From Bradyrhizobium sp. cir1 (GTDB taxonomy: Bacteria; Pseudomonadota; Alphaproteobacteria; Rhizobiales; Xanthobacteraceae), in NCBI RefSeq assembly GCF_014198245.1, contig NZ_JACIHE010000011.1:62001-126000 (forward strand): 64,000 nucleotides of DNA. Reading direction: 5' to 3'. Positions 33,573-42,073 of the stretch are shown here, piece by piece; position 1 is the first letter of the stretch, and each line of letters starts with the position of its first letter. Under the pieces are notes generated by a model. It was not told the origin of the DNA and searched no databases. It saw nothing but the letters and a program-made list of their open reading frames with translations. The position numbers were made by a program, and so were the translations under genes.

Positions 33573-34812
33573 GCGATTGACGATCGACCACGTCGGCCAT
33601 CGCGGCGACGGCGTCTCGCTCACGACAGGCGATGCGATCTACGTGCCCTACACGCTTGGCGGCGAGACCGTGGAGGTCGATCACGTCGTGGGACACCATC
33701 CCGACCGCCGTAAGCTGCTGGCGGTGGACGTCGCGAGCCCCGAGCGCATCGAGCCGTTCTGCCCGCATTTCGGGGTCTGCGGCGGCTGCGCCATCCAGCA
33801 CTGGGCCGCGGAGCCGTACCATGCCTGGAAGCGCGGCATCGTGGCCGAGACGCTGGCGCAGGCCGGCATCGATTGCGAGGTGGCGCCGCTGGTCGATGCC
33901 CATGGCGCGGGGCGCAGGCGCATCACGCTGCACGGCCGCTTCGGCACGCACGAGGTCCTCAAGGTTGGATTCTCGGCGACGAGCTCGCACGACGTCATCC
34001 CAATCCATCGCTGCCCGATCCTCGATCCCGCACTGGAGGGCGCGCTCGATGCGGCCTGGGCGCTTGCAGAGCCGCTGACGTCCAAAATGCCGGTGACCAA
34101 GCCGCTCGATATCCAGGTCACCGCCACCATCAACGGCCTCGACGTCGACGTGCGCGGCTCCGGCCCGCTGCCGACGCCGCTCGTCACCGCGCTGTCGCGC
34201 GTCGCCGAGCAGCATCGCCTGGCGCGGCTGACGCGCCATGGCGAGCTGGTGCTGCAGCGCCTCGCACCGACCGTACGAATGGGCCGCGCGGAAGTGACGC
34301 TGCCGCCGGGCTCGTTCCTGCAGGCGACCGTCGCCGGCGAAGAGACGCTGGCGGCGCTCGTCACCGAGCGCGTCGGCAAGGCCAAGGAGGTCCTCGACCT
34401 CTTCTGCGGCGTCGGACCGTTTGCGTTGCGGCTTGCCGAGAAGGCGCGTGTCACCGCCTTTGACAGCGACGCCGGCGCGGTCGCGGCGCTTGCGAAAGCA
34501 GCGCGCACGCCTGGCCTGAAGCCAATCAGGTGCGAGCCGCGCGACCTGTTCCGCCGCCCGCTGGTGCCGCCGGAGTTGCGCGACTTCGACGCCGTGGTGT
34601 TCGATCCGCCGCGCCAGGGCGCGCAGGCTCAGGCGCTGAAGCTTGCCGCTAGCAAGGTGCCGGTCGTGGTCGCGGTCTCCTGCAACGTCGCGACCTTCGC
34701 CCGCGACGCGCGATTGCTGATCGATGGCGGCTTCAAGATCGAGACCGTGGTGCCGGTCGACCAGTTCCGCCACACGCCGCATGTCGAGCTGGTGGCGAAG
34801 TTCACGCGCTAG
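33565..34812 (+). CDS. Class I RNA methyltransferase (TrmA/RlmD family, uracil-5-type)
   Basis: GTG 33565 gives 415 residues, overlapping tlyA by 8 bases. A TRAM-like start (RLTIDHVGHRGDGVSL) is followed by the Fe-S motif CPHFGVCGGCAIQHW, the SAM loop VLDLFCGVGPFALRL, and the catalytic Cys in VSCNVATFARD. It should methylate a uracil in rRNA or tRNA. Start codons in other frames are less consistent with the motifs. Confidence 0.92.
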   Translation: MVERLTIDHVGHRGDGVSLTTGDAIYVPYTLGGETVEVDHVVGHHPDRRKLLAVDVASPERIEPFCPHFGVCGGCAIQHWAAEPYHAWKRGIVAETLAQAGIDCEVAPLVDAHGAGRRRITLHGRFGTHEVLKVGFSATSSHDVIPIHRCPILDPALEGALDAAWALAEPLTSKMPVTKPLDIQVTATINGLDVDVRGSGPLPTPLVTALSRVAEQHRLARLTRHGELVLQRLAPTVRMGRAEVTLPPGSFLQATVAGEETLAALVTERVGKAKEVLDLFCGVGPFALRLAEKARVTAFDSDAGAVAALAKAARTPGLKPIRCEPRDLFRRPLVPPELRDFDAVVFDPPRQGAQAQALKLAASKVPVVVAVSCNVATFARDARLLIDGGFKIETVVPVDQFRHTPHVELVAKFTR

Positions 34813-35411
34813 CGGCGAAGCCCGCCGAGCGCCGGCGACTCCCCGGGCAGCATGTTCGACCTGATATCGCTGTCCATCCGGCCCGAGTCCTGCTGGGTGA
34901 ACCCGGCGCCGAACGACAGGCTGAGGTTCGAGGTCGGCTTGAATTCGACGCCCGCGAATGCGCCATATCCCGGCGCGGCGCCGGAGGTGAGCGGCGCAAG
35001 CGAGCTGCCGATGCCGTCGCCGTATTTCTGCGAGTTAAAACCGGCAAAGAACGTGACGGGCATGCCGCCGGCGGTCTTGGTATTGTAGCCGAACTGCGTG
35101 CTGTCATAGGAGAGCGCGCTGAAATTGCCGGCGAGGCCCGTCTGGCTGAGGCCGCTCCAATTGAGGTTGCCACGCTGGCTGCCGACGAAGAAGCCGTTCG
35201 CAAAGTTGGCGCGTCCGCCCGCGTCGGCGGCATTGAAGCCCGGGAAATTGCCGTAGGTGTCGGAGCTCTGGCCATCGCTGCCGCCATAGCCGAAGGCCCC
35301 GCCCGGGATCCAATATCTCAGGGGTGCGACTTGCGCATGCGCCGGAGCTCCGCAGACGCAGAGCACGGCGAAGAGGGTTGCAAGCGCACGTGAAGAAGCA
35401 AAGCCTGGCAT
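34809..35411 (-). CDS. Hypothetical outer-membrane-like protein
   Basis: The 200-residue protein has a signal peptide (LATLFAVLCVCGAPAHA) and a Gly-, Ser- and aromatic-rich mature part with alternating strands (VTFFAGFNSQKYGDG, YGAFAGVEFKPTSNLSLSFGAGF), like a small beta-barrel or opacity-type porin. The stop shares CTAG with the stop of the convergent methyltransferase gene. Family and function are not recognised. Confidence 0.7.
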   Translation of the reverse strand: MPGFASSRALATLFAVLCVCGAPAHAQVAPLRYWIPGGAFGYGGSDGQSSDTYGNFPGFNAADAGGRANFANGFFVGSQRGNLNWSGLSQTGLAGNFSALSYDSTQFGYNTKTAGGMPVTFFAGFNSQKYGDGIGSSLAPLTSGAAPGYGAFAGVEFKPTSNLSLSFGAGFTQQDSGRMDSDIRSNMLPGESPALGGLRR

Positions 35412-35632
35412 TCGGGTAACCGTCAGAACGTCCTCAAATCATACTCGCAGGACCGCGAGATTGCCAGTGATGCGATGCCGGCGGCCGCCTCATCCAGTTC
35501 CCGATCACCTCTTCCTGACGCGTTGAACCTCCTCCGCGTCCGATTGACCCATTGAAGGGACGCGCGCAAGCTCGCGCCCGCGCTTTGATTGCGCAGACCT
35601 TTGAAAATGCCCGACATTGCATGGAGGCTGTC

Positions 35633-36691
35633 ATGGAGGTCAATTCCGACAGGTTGAACGCCTTTATGGGCAAGATGATCACCGAGGTGGGGGCGGCGAT
35701 GAACGCATCGCTGGTCCTGCTGGGCGACAAGCTCGGCCTGTACCGCGCCCTCGCCGCCAAAGGACCGATGAACTCCGCCGAGCTGGCCAGCGCCACCGGG
35801 ACGACGGAGCGTTATGTCCGCGAATGGCTCGCAAGCCAGGCGGCGTCCGGCTACGTCGAATATGATGCCGCTTCCGGAAAATTCTCGATGCTGCCGGAGC
35901 AGGCGATGGCGCTTGCCGACCAGGACAGCCCGGTGTTCCTGGGCGCGGTCGGCAATGTCATTGCGGCTGCGTTTCTCGACGAGCCTAAGGTCACGGACGC
36001 CTTCAAAACCGGCAAGGGTGTCGGCTGGAACCGGCGCAGCGAGTGCCTGTTCTGCGGCACCGCCCGCTTCTTCCGCACCGGCTACATGCATCACCTGGTG
36101 CAGGAGTGGCTGCCCGCGCTCGACGGCGTCGTGGACAAGCTGAAGCGTGGCGCCAAGGTCGCCGATGTCGGCTGCGGCCACGGCGTCTCGACACGGCTGA
36201 TGGCGGAGGCCTTCCCGAATTCGCGCTTCTACGGATTCGACTATCACGAGGGCTCTATCGAGGCGGCGCGGAAGGCGGCCAACGAGGCCAAACTCGAGGA
36301 CCGGGTCTCCTTCGCGGTTCACTCGGCCAAGTCCTATCCGGCCGAGGGCTACGATCTCGTCTGCTTCTTCGATTGCCTGCACGACATGGGCGATCCCGTC
36401 GGCGCCATCAGCCATGTGCGCGAGACCATGGACAAGGACGGCACCTGCATGCTGGTCGAACCGTTCGCAGGCGACCGCCTCGAAGACAATCTCAATCCGG
36501 TCGGCCGCGTCTATTACGCAGCCTCGACCATGATCTGCACACCGGCGTCGCTCGATCAGGAGGTGGGCCTCGCGCTGGGTGCACAGGCCGGCGAAGCGCG
36601 GCTGCGCAAGGTCGCGCGCGAGGGCGGCCTGTCGCGCTTCCGCCGCGCCGCGGAAACACCTTTCAACCTGATCCTGGAGGCGCGGATCTGA
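35633..36691 (+). CDS. SAM-dependent methyltransferase with winged-helix N-domain
   Basis: ATG 35633 is chosen because GGAGG lies 5 bases upstream; it gives 352 residues. Residues about 25-75 form a winged helix (LYRALAAKGPMNSAELA, TTERYVREWLASQ) and the SAM site is KVADVGCGHGVSTRLM (near residue 175). This is the plan of O-methyltransferase-like and arsenite-type regulators/enzymes with Cys residues (SECLFCG). The substrate is unknown. Confidence 0.85.
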   Translation: MEVNSDRLNAFMGKMITEVGAAMNASLVLLGDKLGLYRALAAKGPMNSAELASATGTTERYVREWLASQAASGYVEYDAASGKFSMLPEQAMALADQDSPVFLGAVGNVIAAAFLDEPKVTDAFKTGKGVGWNRRSECLFCGTARFFRTGYMHHLVQEWLPALDGVVDKLKRGAKVADVGCGHGVSTRLMAEAFPNSRFYGFDYHEGSIEAARKAANEAKLEDRVSFAVHSAKSYPAEGYDLVCFFDCLHDMGDPVGAISHVRETMDKDGTCMLVEPFAGDRLEDNLNPVGRVYYAASTMICTPASLDQEVGLALGAQAGEARLRKVAREGGLSRFRRAAETPFNLILEARI

Positions 36692-36876
36692 CATTTCTGA
36701 CGCCGGCCCGTGGCGGCGGCATACGGCCATGCCGATGCCGCCGCCCCGCTTCGCAGCAACATCCTTGCCTCGCTCGCGCTGCAACGTAAGCTGGCGGTCG
36801 ATGCAAGCCGAAGCGCCGAACGGCAGCGTGCCCCCGCTGCCGTCGCTTGCGGCCAAATAGCCATCCACTGGCCTCC

Positions 36877-37704
36877 ATGACGCACGATCCGCTCCTGTCG
36901 CACCTGACATCCGCCTTTGCCGCGGTGCCGGGCGTTTCGGCCATCGTGCTCGGCGGCTCGCGTGCGCGCGGCAGCGCGCATGCCACGTCCGACTACGACA
37001 TCGGACTGTATTTCTCCGCGGAGAGCCCCCTCGATACGGATCGGCTCCTGGTGGCCGCAAAAGCGATCGCCGACGATCCCGACACCACGGCCGTGACGGC
37101 GATCGGCGAATGGGGACCGTGGATCGTCGGCGGGGCGTGGCTGATGGTCAGGGGACACAAGGTCGATCTGCTCTACCGCAACGCCGACGCGGTCGAGGTG
37201 GTGATGGAATCATGCCGCGCCGGCGTCGTCAGCATGGACTACCAGCCCGGACATCCGCACGGCTTCTGCTCGGCGATCTGGATGGGCGAGATCGCCTATG
37301 CCGAGCCGCTTCACGACCCCGCGCACCTGATCGCGCGGCTGAAGTCGCTCGCCCTGCCCTATCCGCGACCGCTGCGCGAAGCGCTGATCCAGCGCTTCCG
37401 CTGGGAGATCCTGTTCAGCATCGAGAATGCCGAACTGGCCGGGCTGCGTGAGGAGCAGAACCATGTCGCTGGATGTGCCTACCGGGCGCTCGCCTGCGTT
37501 GCGCAGGTCCTGTTCGCGATCAACGGGCGATATCTCATCAACGAGAAGGGGGCACTGCAGGAGGCCTCGGAATTTCCGCTGACGATCCCCGACCTGGTGG
37601 AAGAAGTCGCAACGATATGGCGACGCATCGGGACCAAGGCGTACGGTACAGCGCTGACGCACCTGCGCAGGATCGAGCAGGAACTCGGTTCGCTGGAGGC
37701 ATAA
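36877..37704 (+). CDS. Nucleotidyltransferase-domain protein
   Basis: ATG 36877 gives 275 residues. The minimal nucleotidyltransferase motif is ALGSRARG-like VLGGSRARGSAHATSDYD, with Asp-x-Asp near residue 45 (DYDIGLYF) and a third acidic strand (HKVDLLYR). The C-terminal half is helical. Such proteins transfer nucleotides to antibiotics, proteins or small molecules. A DUF4037-like C-domain is possible. It is a single gene. Confidence 0.8.
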   Translation: MTHDPLLSHLTSAFAAVPGVSAIVLGGSRARGSAHATSDYDIGLYFSAESPLDTDRLLVAAKAIADDPDTTAVTAIGEWGPWIVGGAWLMVRGHKVDLLYRNADAVEVVMESCRAGVVSMDYQPGHPHGFCSAIWMGEIAYAEPLHDPAHLIARLKSLALPYPRPLREALIQRFRWEILFSIENAELAGLREEQNHVAGCAYRALACVAQVLFAINGRYLINEKGALQEASEFPLTIPDLVEEVATIWRRIGTKAYGTALTHLRRIEQELGSLEA

Positions 37705-37745
37705 GTCAGCCGGGCAACGGCCCGCGCCTTCGATCGCCGTCGCGA

Positions 37746-38615
37746 TCACCGCCCCCAACGGTCCGACCAGATCTTCTCGCCGATCAGGCAGCTGACGCGC
37801 GGCTCCTTGTCCTTGTCGGCAACGCGCACCACGGGGCGCTCGGGCGTGCGGCCGGCGACCTCCATCAGCAGCTTGGTGCGGATCGCCTCCTTGAACTTGT
37901 CGCGGTCCTTGATCGCGATGACGAAGGAGCCGGGACCGCCGACGACGCAGTCCTCGTAATAGTAATCGAGGTTGTCGATATCCATGGTCGAATAGGAGGG
38001 CTCCTTGACCATGATCGGCAGGCCGTTGATGACGATGCCCTTCTCGAGCGCGGCATCGCGCGCCACCGTGACCGGGCCGCCATTGTTGTTGGGACCATCG
38101 CCTGAAATGTCGATGACGCGGCGCAGACCCCGATACGGGTCCTCGTCGAACAGCGGCAGCGCGAAGGTGATCGCACCGGAGATCGAAGTGCGCGAGGCGC
38201 GCCGGATCGGCGTCTTCATGATTTCGGCGGCGACCGCGTCCGCGGTCTCCGGCCCGTCAACCAGCCGCCAGGGAATGATGATCTTCTGGTCGGTGGAGGC
38301 GGCCCACTCGAAATAGGTCACCGCGATCCGCCCGTTCGGACCCAGCTTCAACGCCTGGAGAAATTCTTTCGACTGGATTGCCTGCGCGTAGCCTTCGCGC
38401 TGGATCGCCAGCTCGTCCATGTCCATGGAGTAGGACACGTCGACCGCGAGGATCAGCTCGACATCGACCGTCTGCGCGTCCCTGTCGGCCGCCAGCCGCT
38501 GCGGCGGAGTCCTGGGCGGTTCAAACTTCGGCCCTGGTGCCGCGATGCCCGCGACGTCCCCTCCGGCGAGCACGCCGGCCACCAGCACAGCCCCGATCGA
38601 GAACAGCAAGCGCAT
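37746..38615 (-). CDS. DUF1194 (von Willebrand A-like) secreted protein
   Basis: ATG 38615 gives 289 residues with a signal peptide (RLLFSIGAVLVAGVLAGGDVAG). The mature part begins with ELILAVDVSYSMDMDE, whose DxSxS is the metal-ion adhesion motif of vWA domains, and has VIDISGDGPNNNGG. DUF1194 proteins are periplasmic and of unknown role. The frame extends upstream to 38774, but without a signal peptide. Confidence 0.88.
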   Translation of the reverse strand: MRLLFSIGAVLVAGVLAGGDVAGIAAPGPKFEPPRTPPQRLAADRDAQTVDVELILAVDVSYSMDMDELAIQREGYAQAIQSKEFLQALKLGPNGRIAVTYFEWAASTDQKIIIPWRLVDGPETADAVAAEIMKTPIRRASRTSISGAITFALPLFDEDPYRGLRRVIDISGDGPNNNGGPVTVARDAALEKGIVINGLPIMVKEPSYSTMDIDNLDYYYEDCVVGGPGSFVIAIKDRDKFKEAIRTKLLMEVAGRTPERPVVRVADKDKEPRVSCLIGEKIWSDRWGR

Positions 38616-38769
38616 CGCAGTCTCCCGTCGTATGACGCGATGGTGACATGCAATCGCCTTGCCGCAAAGTGCGAAGATCGCTTGCGCTTCACATTCAAGT
38701 GCATCGCTGCAGCGCGTTGCCGTCGTTTGGCCATAGCGCTGACGCAGGAACGCGCGCAAGAAGAGCACC

Positions 38770-38858
38770 GTCATTCCGCGGCGATGCGCAACATCGAACC
38801 CGGAATCTGGAGATTCCCAGGCGCGCCTGAGTTATCGCTGCACGAGCCCCGGAATGGC
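38770..38858. repeat. Palindromic REP-type repeat (partial GTCATTCC family)
   Basis: The element begins GTCATTCCGCGG and ends CCCCGGAATGGC; the interior AACCCGGAATCTGGAGATTCCC is shared with the element at 44502. The arms are decayed, with a mismatch near the right end. Confidence 0.65.
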
Positions 38859-38924
38859 AGACGCCGGTGGAGACGCGCCCCCGCCCACTTGTCCGGCGCG
38901 ATTTCCATGCTACGTTGGCTGCAC

Positions 38925-38990
38925 AGATGGGGATGGAGTCCCCCGACAACCGCCCGGCGGCTGGACCGTAGTGGGCTGATGACTCCTGCT
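38925..38990 (+). promoter_or_regulatory. Fluoride riboswitch (crcB RNA motif)
   Basis: GGGG-AT-GGAGTC-CCCC at 38929-38944 forms the P1 stem, and GGAGTC pairs with GACTCC at 38981-38986 as the pseudoknot. The conserved GACAACCGCC and CTGATGACTCCT segments fit the crcB motif. It precedes the MFS-crcB-crcB-DUF190 operon, the expected target. Confidence 0.88.
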
Positions 38991-39037
38991 TGAGGTGGGG
39001 CAATCATTGAGCCTCCGCCTTTGGCGGGAGCATGGAC

Positions 39038-39062
39038 AAACCCGCCGATGGCGGGTTTTTTG
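39038..39062 (+). terminator. Intrinsic terminator, probable expression platform of the fluoride riboswitch
   Basis: AACCCGCC-GAT-GGCGGGTT followed by a T-run lies about 50 bases after the aptamer and just before the GTG of the MFS gene. A preceding stem CTCCGCC/GGCGGGAG (39013-39030) could act as an alternative pairing. Fluoride would be expected to prevent termination. Confidence 0.75.
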
Positions 39063-39090
39063 TTGCCTGAAAGCGGGAGAAGGAGAAGGC

Positions 39091-40299
39091 GTGACGACGA
39101 CACCGAATGCTGTGCGTAGCGGGCTCCCCGGGGGAATCTGGGTGCTCGGCTTCGTCTCGATGCTGATGGACATCTCCTCTGAGATGATCCACGCGCTGCT
39201 GCCGGTCTATCTCGTCACTGTGCTCGGGGCTTCGACGCTCACGGTCGGCTTCATCGAGGGCATTGCGGAGGCCACCGCCTCGATCACCAAGATCTTCTCC
39301 GGCGCGCTGTCGGACTGGCTCGGCCGCCGCAAGCTGCTCGCCGCGCTCGGCTACGGGCTCGCCGCCTTCACCAAGCCGCTGTTCCCGCTCGCGCCCAGCG
39401 TCGGGTGGCTGGTGGCCGCGCGCTTCATCGACCGCGTCGGCAAAGGCATCCGCGGCGCGCCACGCGATGCGCTGATCGCTGACATCGCCCCTCGCGGCCT
39501 GCGCGGCGCGAGCTTCGGCCTGCGGCAATCGCTCGACACGATCGGCGCCTTCGTCGGGCCGCTCGCAGCGATCGGCCTGATGTGGTGGACGGCGGACAAT
39601 TTTACCCTCGTGTTCTGGTTCGCGGTGCTGCCGGCCTTCCTCTCCTTCGGCCTGATCGCCTTTGCCGTAAGCGAGCCGGCGCCGGACGCCACCCGGGAGC
39701 ATGCCGGCAATCCGCTCAATCTCGCCGCGATGCGGCAGCTCGGATCCGTATACTGGCGCGTCGTCGCGGTCGGCGTGGTGTTCACACTTGCTCGCTTCAG
39801 CGAGGCCTTCCTGATCCTGCGCGCGCAAAATATCGGCCTCAATGCGATGTGGGTGCCGGCGGTGCTGGTGCTCATGAACATAGTGTACGCGCTCTCCGCC
39901 TATCCAGCCGGCGTGCTGTCGGACCGGATCAATCGGACTGGCCTGCTCGCTGTTGGTCTCCTCTCGCTCGCCGGGGCCGACCTTGCACTCGCGCTGCTGC
40001 CGAACCTTGGTGGCCTCGCGCTCGGCGTCGTGCTGTGGGGGCTGCATATGGGATTGACGCAGGGCCTGCTCTCGGCGCTCGTCGCCGACGCCGCGCCGCC
40101 CAGCCTGCGCGGCACGGCCTTCGGCTATTTCAACCTGTTCACGGGCCTTGCCCTGCTGGCGGCGAGCGTGATCGCCGGTGCACTGTGGGACGCCTATGGC
40201 CCGGCCGGCACGTTCCTGGCCGGGCTCGGCTTCGCGCTGGTGTCGCTCGCGGGGTTGCTCGCCATCGGCAACGGAATTGCAACGGAGGGCAAGCAGTGA
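39091..40299 (+). CDS. MFS transporter, first gene of fluoride-riboswitch operon
   Basis: GTG 39091 follows GGAGAAGG and gives 402 residues; an earlier in-frame GTG lies before the terminator and is rejected. The protein has 12 predicted helices with MFS loop motifs SDWLGRRKLLAALG and RVGKGIRGAPRDALIAD. The latter run is typical of a bacterial MFS branch near multidrug and sugar exporters. Its place behind a fluoride riboswitch, 17 bases before crcB, suggests a role in fluoride tolerance, such as export of fluoride or of a toxic metabolite. The substrate is not known. Confidence 0.9.
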   Translation: MTTTPNAVRSGLPGGIWVLGFVSMLMDISSEMIHALLPVYLVTVLGASTLTVGFIEGIAEATASITKIFSGALSDWLGRRKLLAALGYGLAAFTKPLFPLAPSVGWLVAARFIDRVGKGIRGAPRDALIADIAPRGLRGASFGLRQSLDTIGAFVGPLAAIGLMWWTADNFTLVFWFAVLPAFLSFGLIAFAVSEPAPDATREHAGNPLNLAAMRQLGSVYWRVVAVGVVFTLARFSEAFLILRAQNIGLNAMWVPAVLVLMNIVYALSAYPAGVLSDRINRTGLLAVGLLSLAGADLALALLPNLGGLALGVVLWGLHMGLTQGLLSALVADAAPPSLRGTAFGYFNLFTGLALLAASVIAGALWDAYGPAGTFLAGLGFALVSLAGLLAIGNGIATEGKQ

Positions 40300-40315
40300 C
40301 GGGAGGCGGTTCATC

Positions 40316-40705
40316 GTGCTGAGCGGAGTGCTCGCGATCATGATCGGCAGCGTGCTGGGCGGCTGCGCGCGCTATTTCGTCTCCGGCGCGATCGCACGGC
40401 GGCTGGGCGAGACCTTTCCGTGGGGCACCATGACCATCAACGTCACCGGCGCCTTCCTGATCGGCATTTTTGGCGCGCTGGCGACCCATCCGGGCTCGGT
40501 CTTCGCCGCGCCCAATCCGTGGCTGTTCGCGGTGACCGGCTTCCTCGGCTGCTACACCACGGTGTCCTCGTTCAGCCTGCAAACGCTGACGCTGGCCCGC
40601 AACGGCGAGCCGCTGCATGCGCTCGGCAATGTCGCCGCCTCGGTCGGGCTGTGCCTCACGGCCGTGAGTTGCGGCTTCCTGCTTGCGGACAGTCTTGGAG
40701 GGTAG
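40316..40705 (+). CDS. crcB: Fluoride channel CrcB/Fluc, first copy
   Basis: GTG 40316 behind GGGAGG gives 129 residues with four membrane helices. Fluc signatures are GGCARYFVSGAI, WGTMTINVTGAFLIG (the Asn in the pore) and GFLGCYTTVSSFSLQT (the Phe box). Fluc proteins work as dimers that let fluoride out. Here a second gene follows, so a heterodimer is possible. Confidence 0.93.
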   Translation: MLSGVLAIMIGSVLGGCARYFVSGAIARRLGETFPWGTMTINVTGAFLIGIFGALATHPGSVFAAPNPWLFAVTGFLGCYTTVSSFSLQTLTLARNGEPLHALGNVAASVGLCLTAVSCGFLLADSLGG

Positions 40706-40744
40706 CGCGATGGCATTTGCAGAAGCGCTGGGCGGGCCGCAGCT

Positions 40745-40892
40745 TCACCTCGCCCCGCTTGCGGGGAGAGGTCGGAATCTGCGTGCAACGCAGATTCCGG
40801 GTGAGGGGGACTCTCCGCGAATCCAACTGCCACGTCCCTCGCGGAGAGCCCCCCTCACCCCGACCCTCTCCCCGCACGCGGGGAGAGGGAGA
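40745..40892. repeat. Compound palindromic repeat between the crcB genes
   Basis: CGCCCCGCTTGCGGGGAGAGG and CCTCTCCCCGCACGCGGGGAG are terminal hairpins; the interior has GGGTGAGGGGG paired with CCCCCTCACCC and CTCTCCGCGA with TCGCGGAGAG. The right edge lies by the ribosome site of the second crcB gene. Confidence 0.75.
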
Positions 40893-40906
40893 AGGGGCAG
40901 CGGCTG

Positions 40907-41335
40907 ATGAGCTCTCCCTCCTCCACCGACCGCTGGCGCAGTGCGGTTCTCTACGCCTGGGTTTCCGCCGGCAGCATCCTTGGCGGGCTGACGCGCTATC
41001 TGGTCGGGCTCGCGCTCGATTCCGGGCCGGGCTTTCCCTTCGCGACATTGTTCATCAACGCCACGGGTTCGCTGATCATCGGCTTCTACGCGACGCTGAC
41101 CGGCCCTGATGGCCGCATGCTGGCGCCGCCGGAGCACCGGCAATTCGTCATGACCGGGTTCTGCGGCGGCTACACCACCTTTTCCGCCTTCAGCCTGGAA
41201 TCCTTCCGCCTGTTCCATGGCGGCATGAAATACACTGCGCTTGCCTATGTCGCGTCCTCCGTCGTCTGCTGGCTGGTGTCGGTGTGGGCCGGGCATATGC
41301 TGGCGAGCCGCTACAACCGCTTGAAGAGGAGCTGA
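40907..41335 (+). CDS. crcB: Fluoride channel CrcB/Fluc, second copy
   Basis: The 142-residue protein has four membrane helices and the same signatures: GGLTRYLVGLAL, PFATLFINATGSLIIG, GFCGGYTTFSAFSLES. It has a longer N-terminal tail than copy one. The two copies share motifs but differ in sequence, as in organisms with heterodimeric Fluc. Its ribosome site overlaps the palindromic repeat just upstream. Confidence 0.94.
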   Translation: MSSPSSTDRWRSAVLYAWVSAGSILGGLTRYLVGLALDSGPGFPFATLFINATGSLIIGFYATLTGPDGRMLAPPEHRQFVMTGFCGGYTTFSAFSLESFRLFHGGMKYTALAYVASSVVCWLVSVWAGHMLASRYNRLKRS

Positions 41336-41337
41336 TC

Positions 41338-41679
41338 ATGCAAATTCCCAATCAGGCAGTTTCGCTCCGCATCTTCATCGGCGAGAGCGACCATTATGAC
41401 GGCAAGCCGCTCTATGAGGCGATCGTGATGAGGGCGCGCGAGCTGCACCTCGCCGGCGCCACCGTGCTGCGTGGTCCCATGGGCTTCGGCAAGTCGAGCC
41501 GGCTGCACACCTCGAAAATCCTGCGCCTCTCGGAAGACCTGCCGCTGCTGATCGAGATCGTCGACAGCGAGGACAACATCAATGCATTCCTGCCCATCCT
41601 GGACAGCATGATGTCGAGCGGCCTGATCACCTTGGAGAAGGTGCAGGTCCTGCAATATGGTGAGAAGGCCGCAAGCTGA
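41338..41679 (+). CDS. DUF190 protein of the crcB operon
   Basis: ATG 41338, two bases after the crcB stop, gives 113 residues. The fold is small alpha/beta, PII/CutA-like: LRIFIGESDHYDGKPLYEAIV, GATVLRGPMGFGKSSRLHTSKI, LPLLIEIVDSEDNINAFLP. DUF190 genes are often linked with crcB. A regulatory or trimeric ligand-sensing role for fluoride export is plausible but unproven. Confidence 0.9.
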   Translation: MQIPNQAVSLRIFIGESDHYDGKPLYEAIVMRARELHLAGATVLRGPMGFGKSSRLHTSKILRLSEDLPLLIEIVDSEDNINAFLPILDSMMSSGLITLEKVQVLQYGEKAAS

Positions 41680-41724
41680 TCGCTTCCGGCCGGAAACCCG
41701 AGCCCGCCGTGTCCAGGAGGCGGA

Positions 41725-42030
41725 ATGAACGACACCGTCACCAAGCCGAAAACCAGGAAGAAGACCAAGGTCGAGCGGCCGAAGCTGCACAAGGTCATCC
41801 TGATCAACGACGACTACACGCCGCGCGAATTCGTCACCATGGTGCTCAAGGCCGAATTCCGCATGACCGAGGATCAGGCCTACAAGGTGATGATCACCGC
41901 GCACAAGCTCGGGACCTGCGTGGTCGCCGTGTTCACCAAGGACGTCGCCGAAACCAAGGCCACGCGCGCCACCGACGCCGGCCGCGCCAAGGGCTATCCG
42001 CTGCTGTTCACGACCGAGCCGGAGGAGTAG
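41725..42030 (+). CDS. clpS: ATP-dependent Clp protease adaptor ClpS
   Basis: The 101-residue protein has the ClpS core KVILINDDYTPREFVTMVL and the pocket and surface residues in VMITAHKLGTCVVAVFTKDVAETK. It delivers N-degron substrates to ClpAP. Alphaproteobacteria often carry two copies; this one is not next to clpA in this window. It lies 45 bases after DUF190 in the same direction and could be part of the fluoride transcript. Confidence 0.92.
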   Translation: MNDTVTKPKTRKKTKVERPKLHKVILINDDYTPREFVTMVLKAEFRMTEDQAYKVMITAHKLGTCVVAVFTKDVAETKATRATDAGRAKGYPLLFTTEPEE

Positions 42031-42073
42031 GGCTTCATCGTGCGACGATGAATGACCTTCAGCTCGGTGCGCG

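Noticed and set aside
40683..40907. Short frame from 40683 through the repeat between the crcB genes
   Set aside because: It consists mostly of repeat sequence (PSRRAPLTPTLSPHAGRG), a known false-gene pattern.
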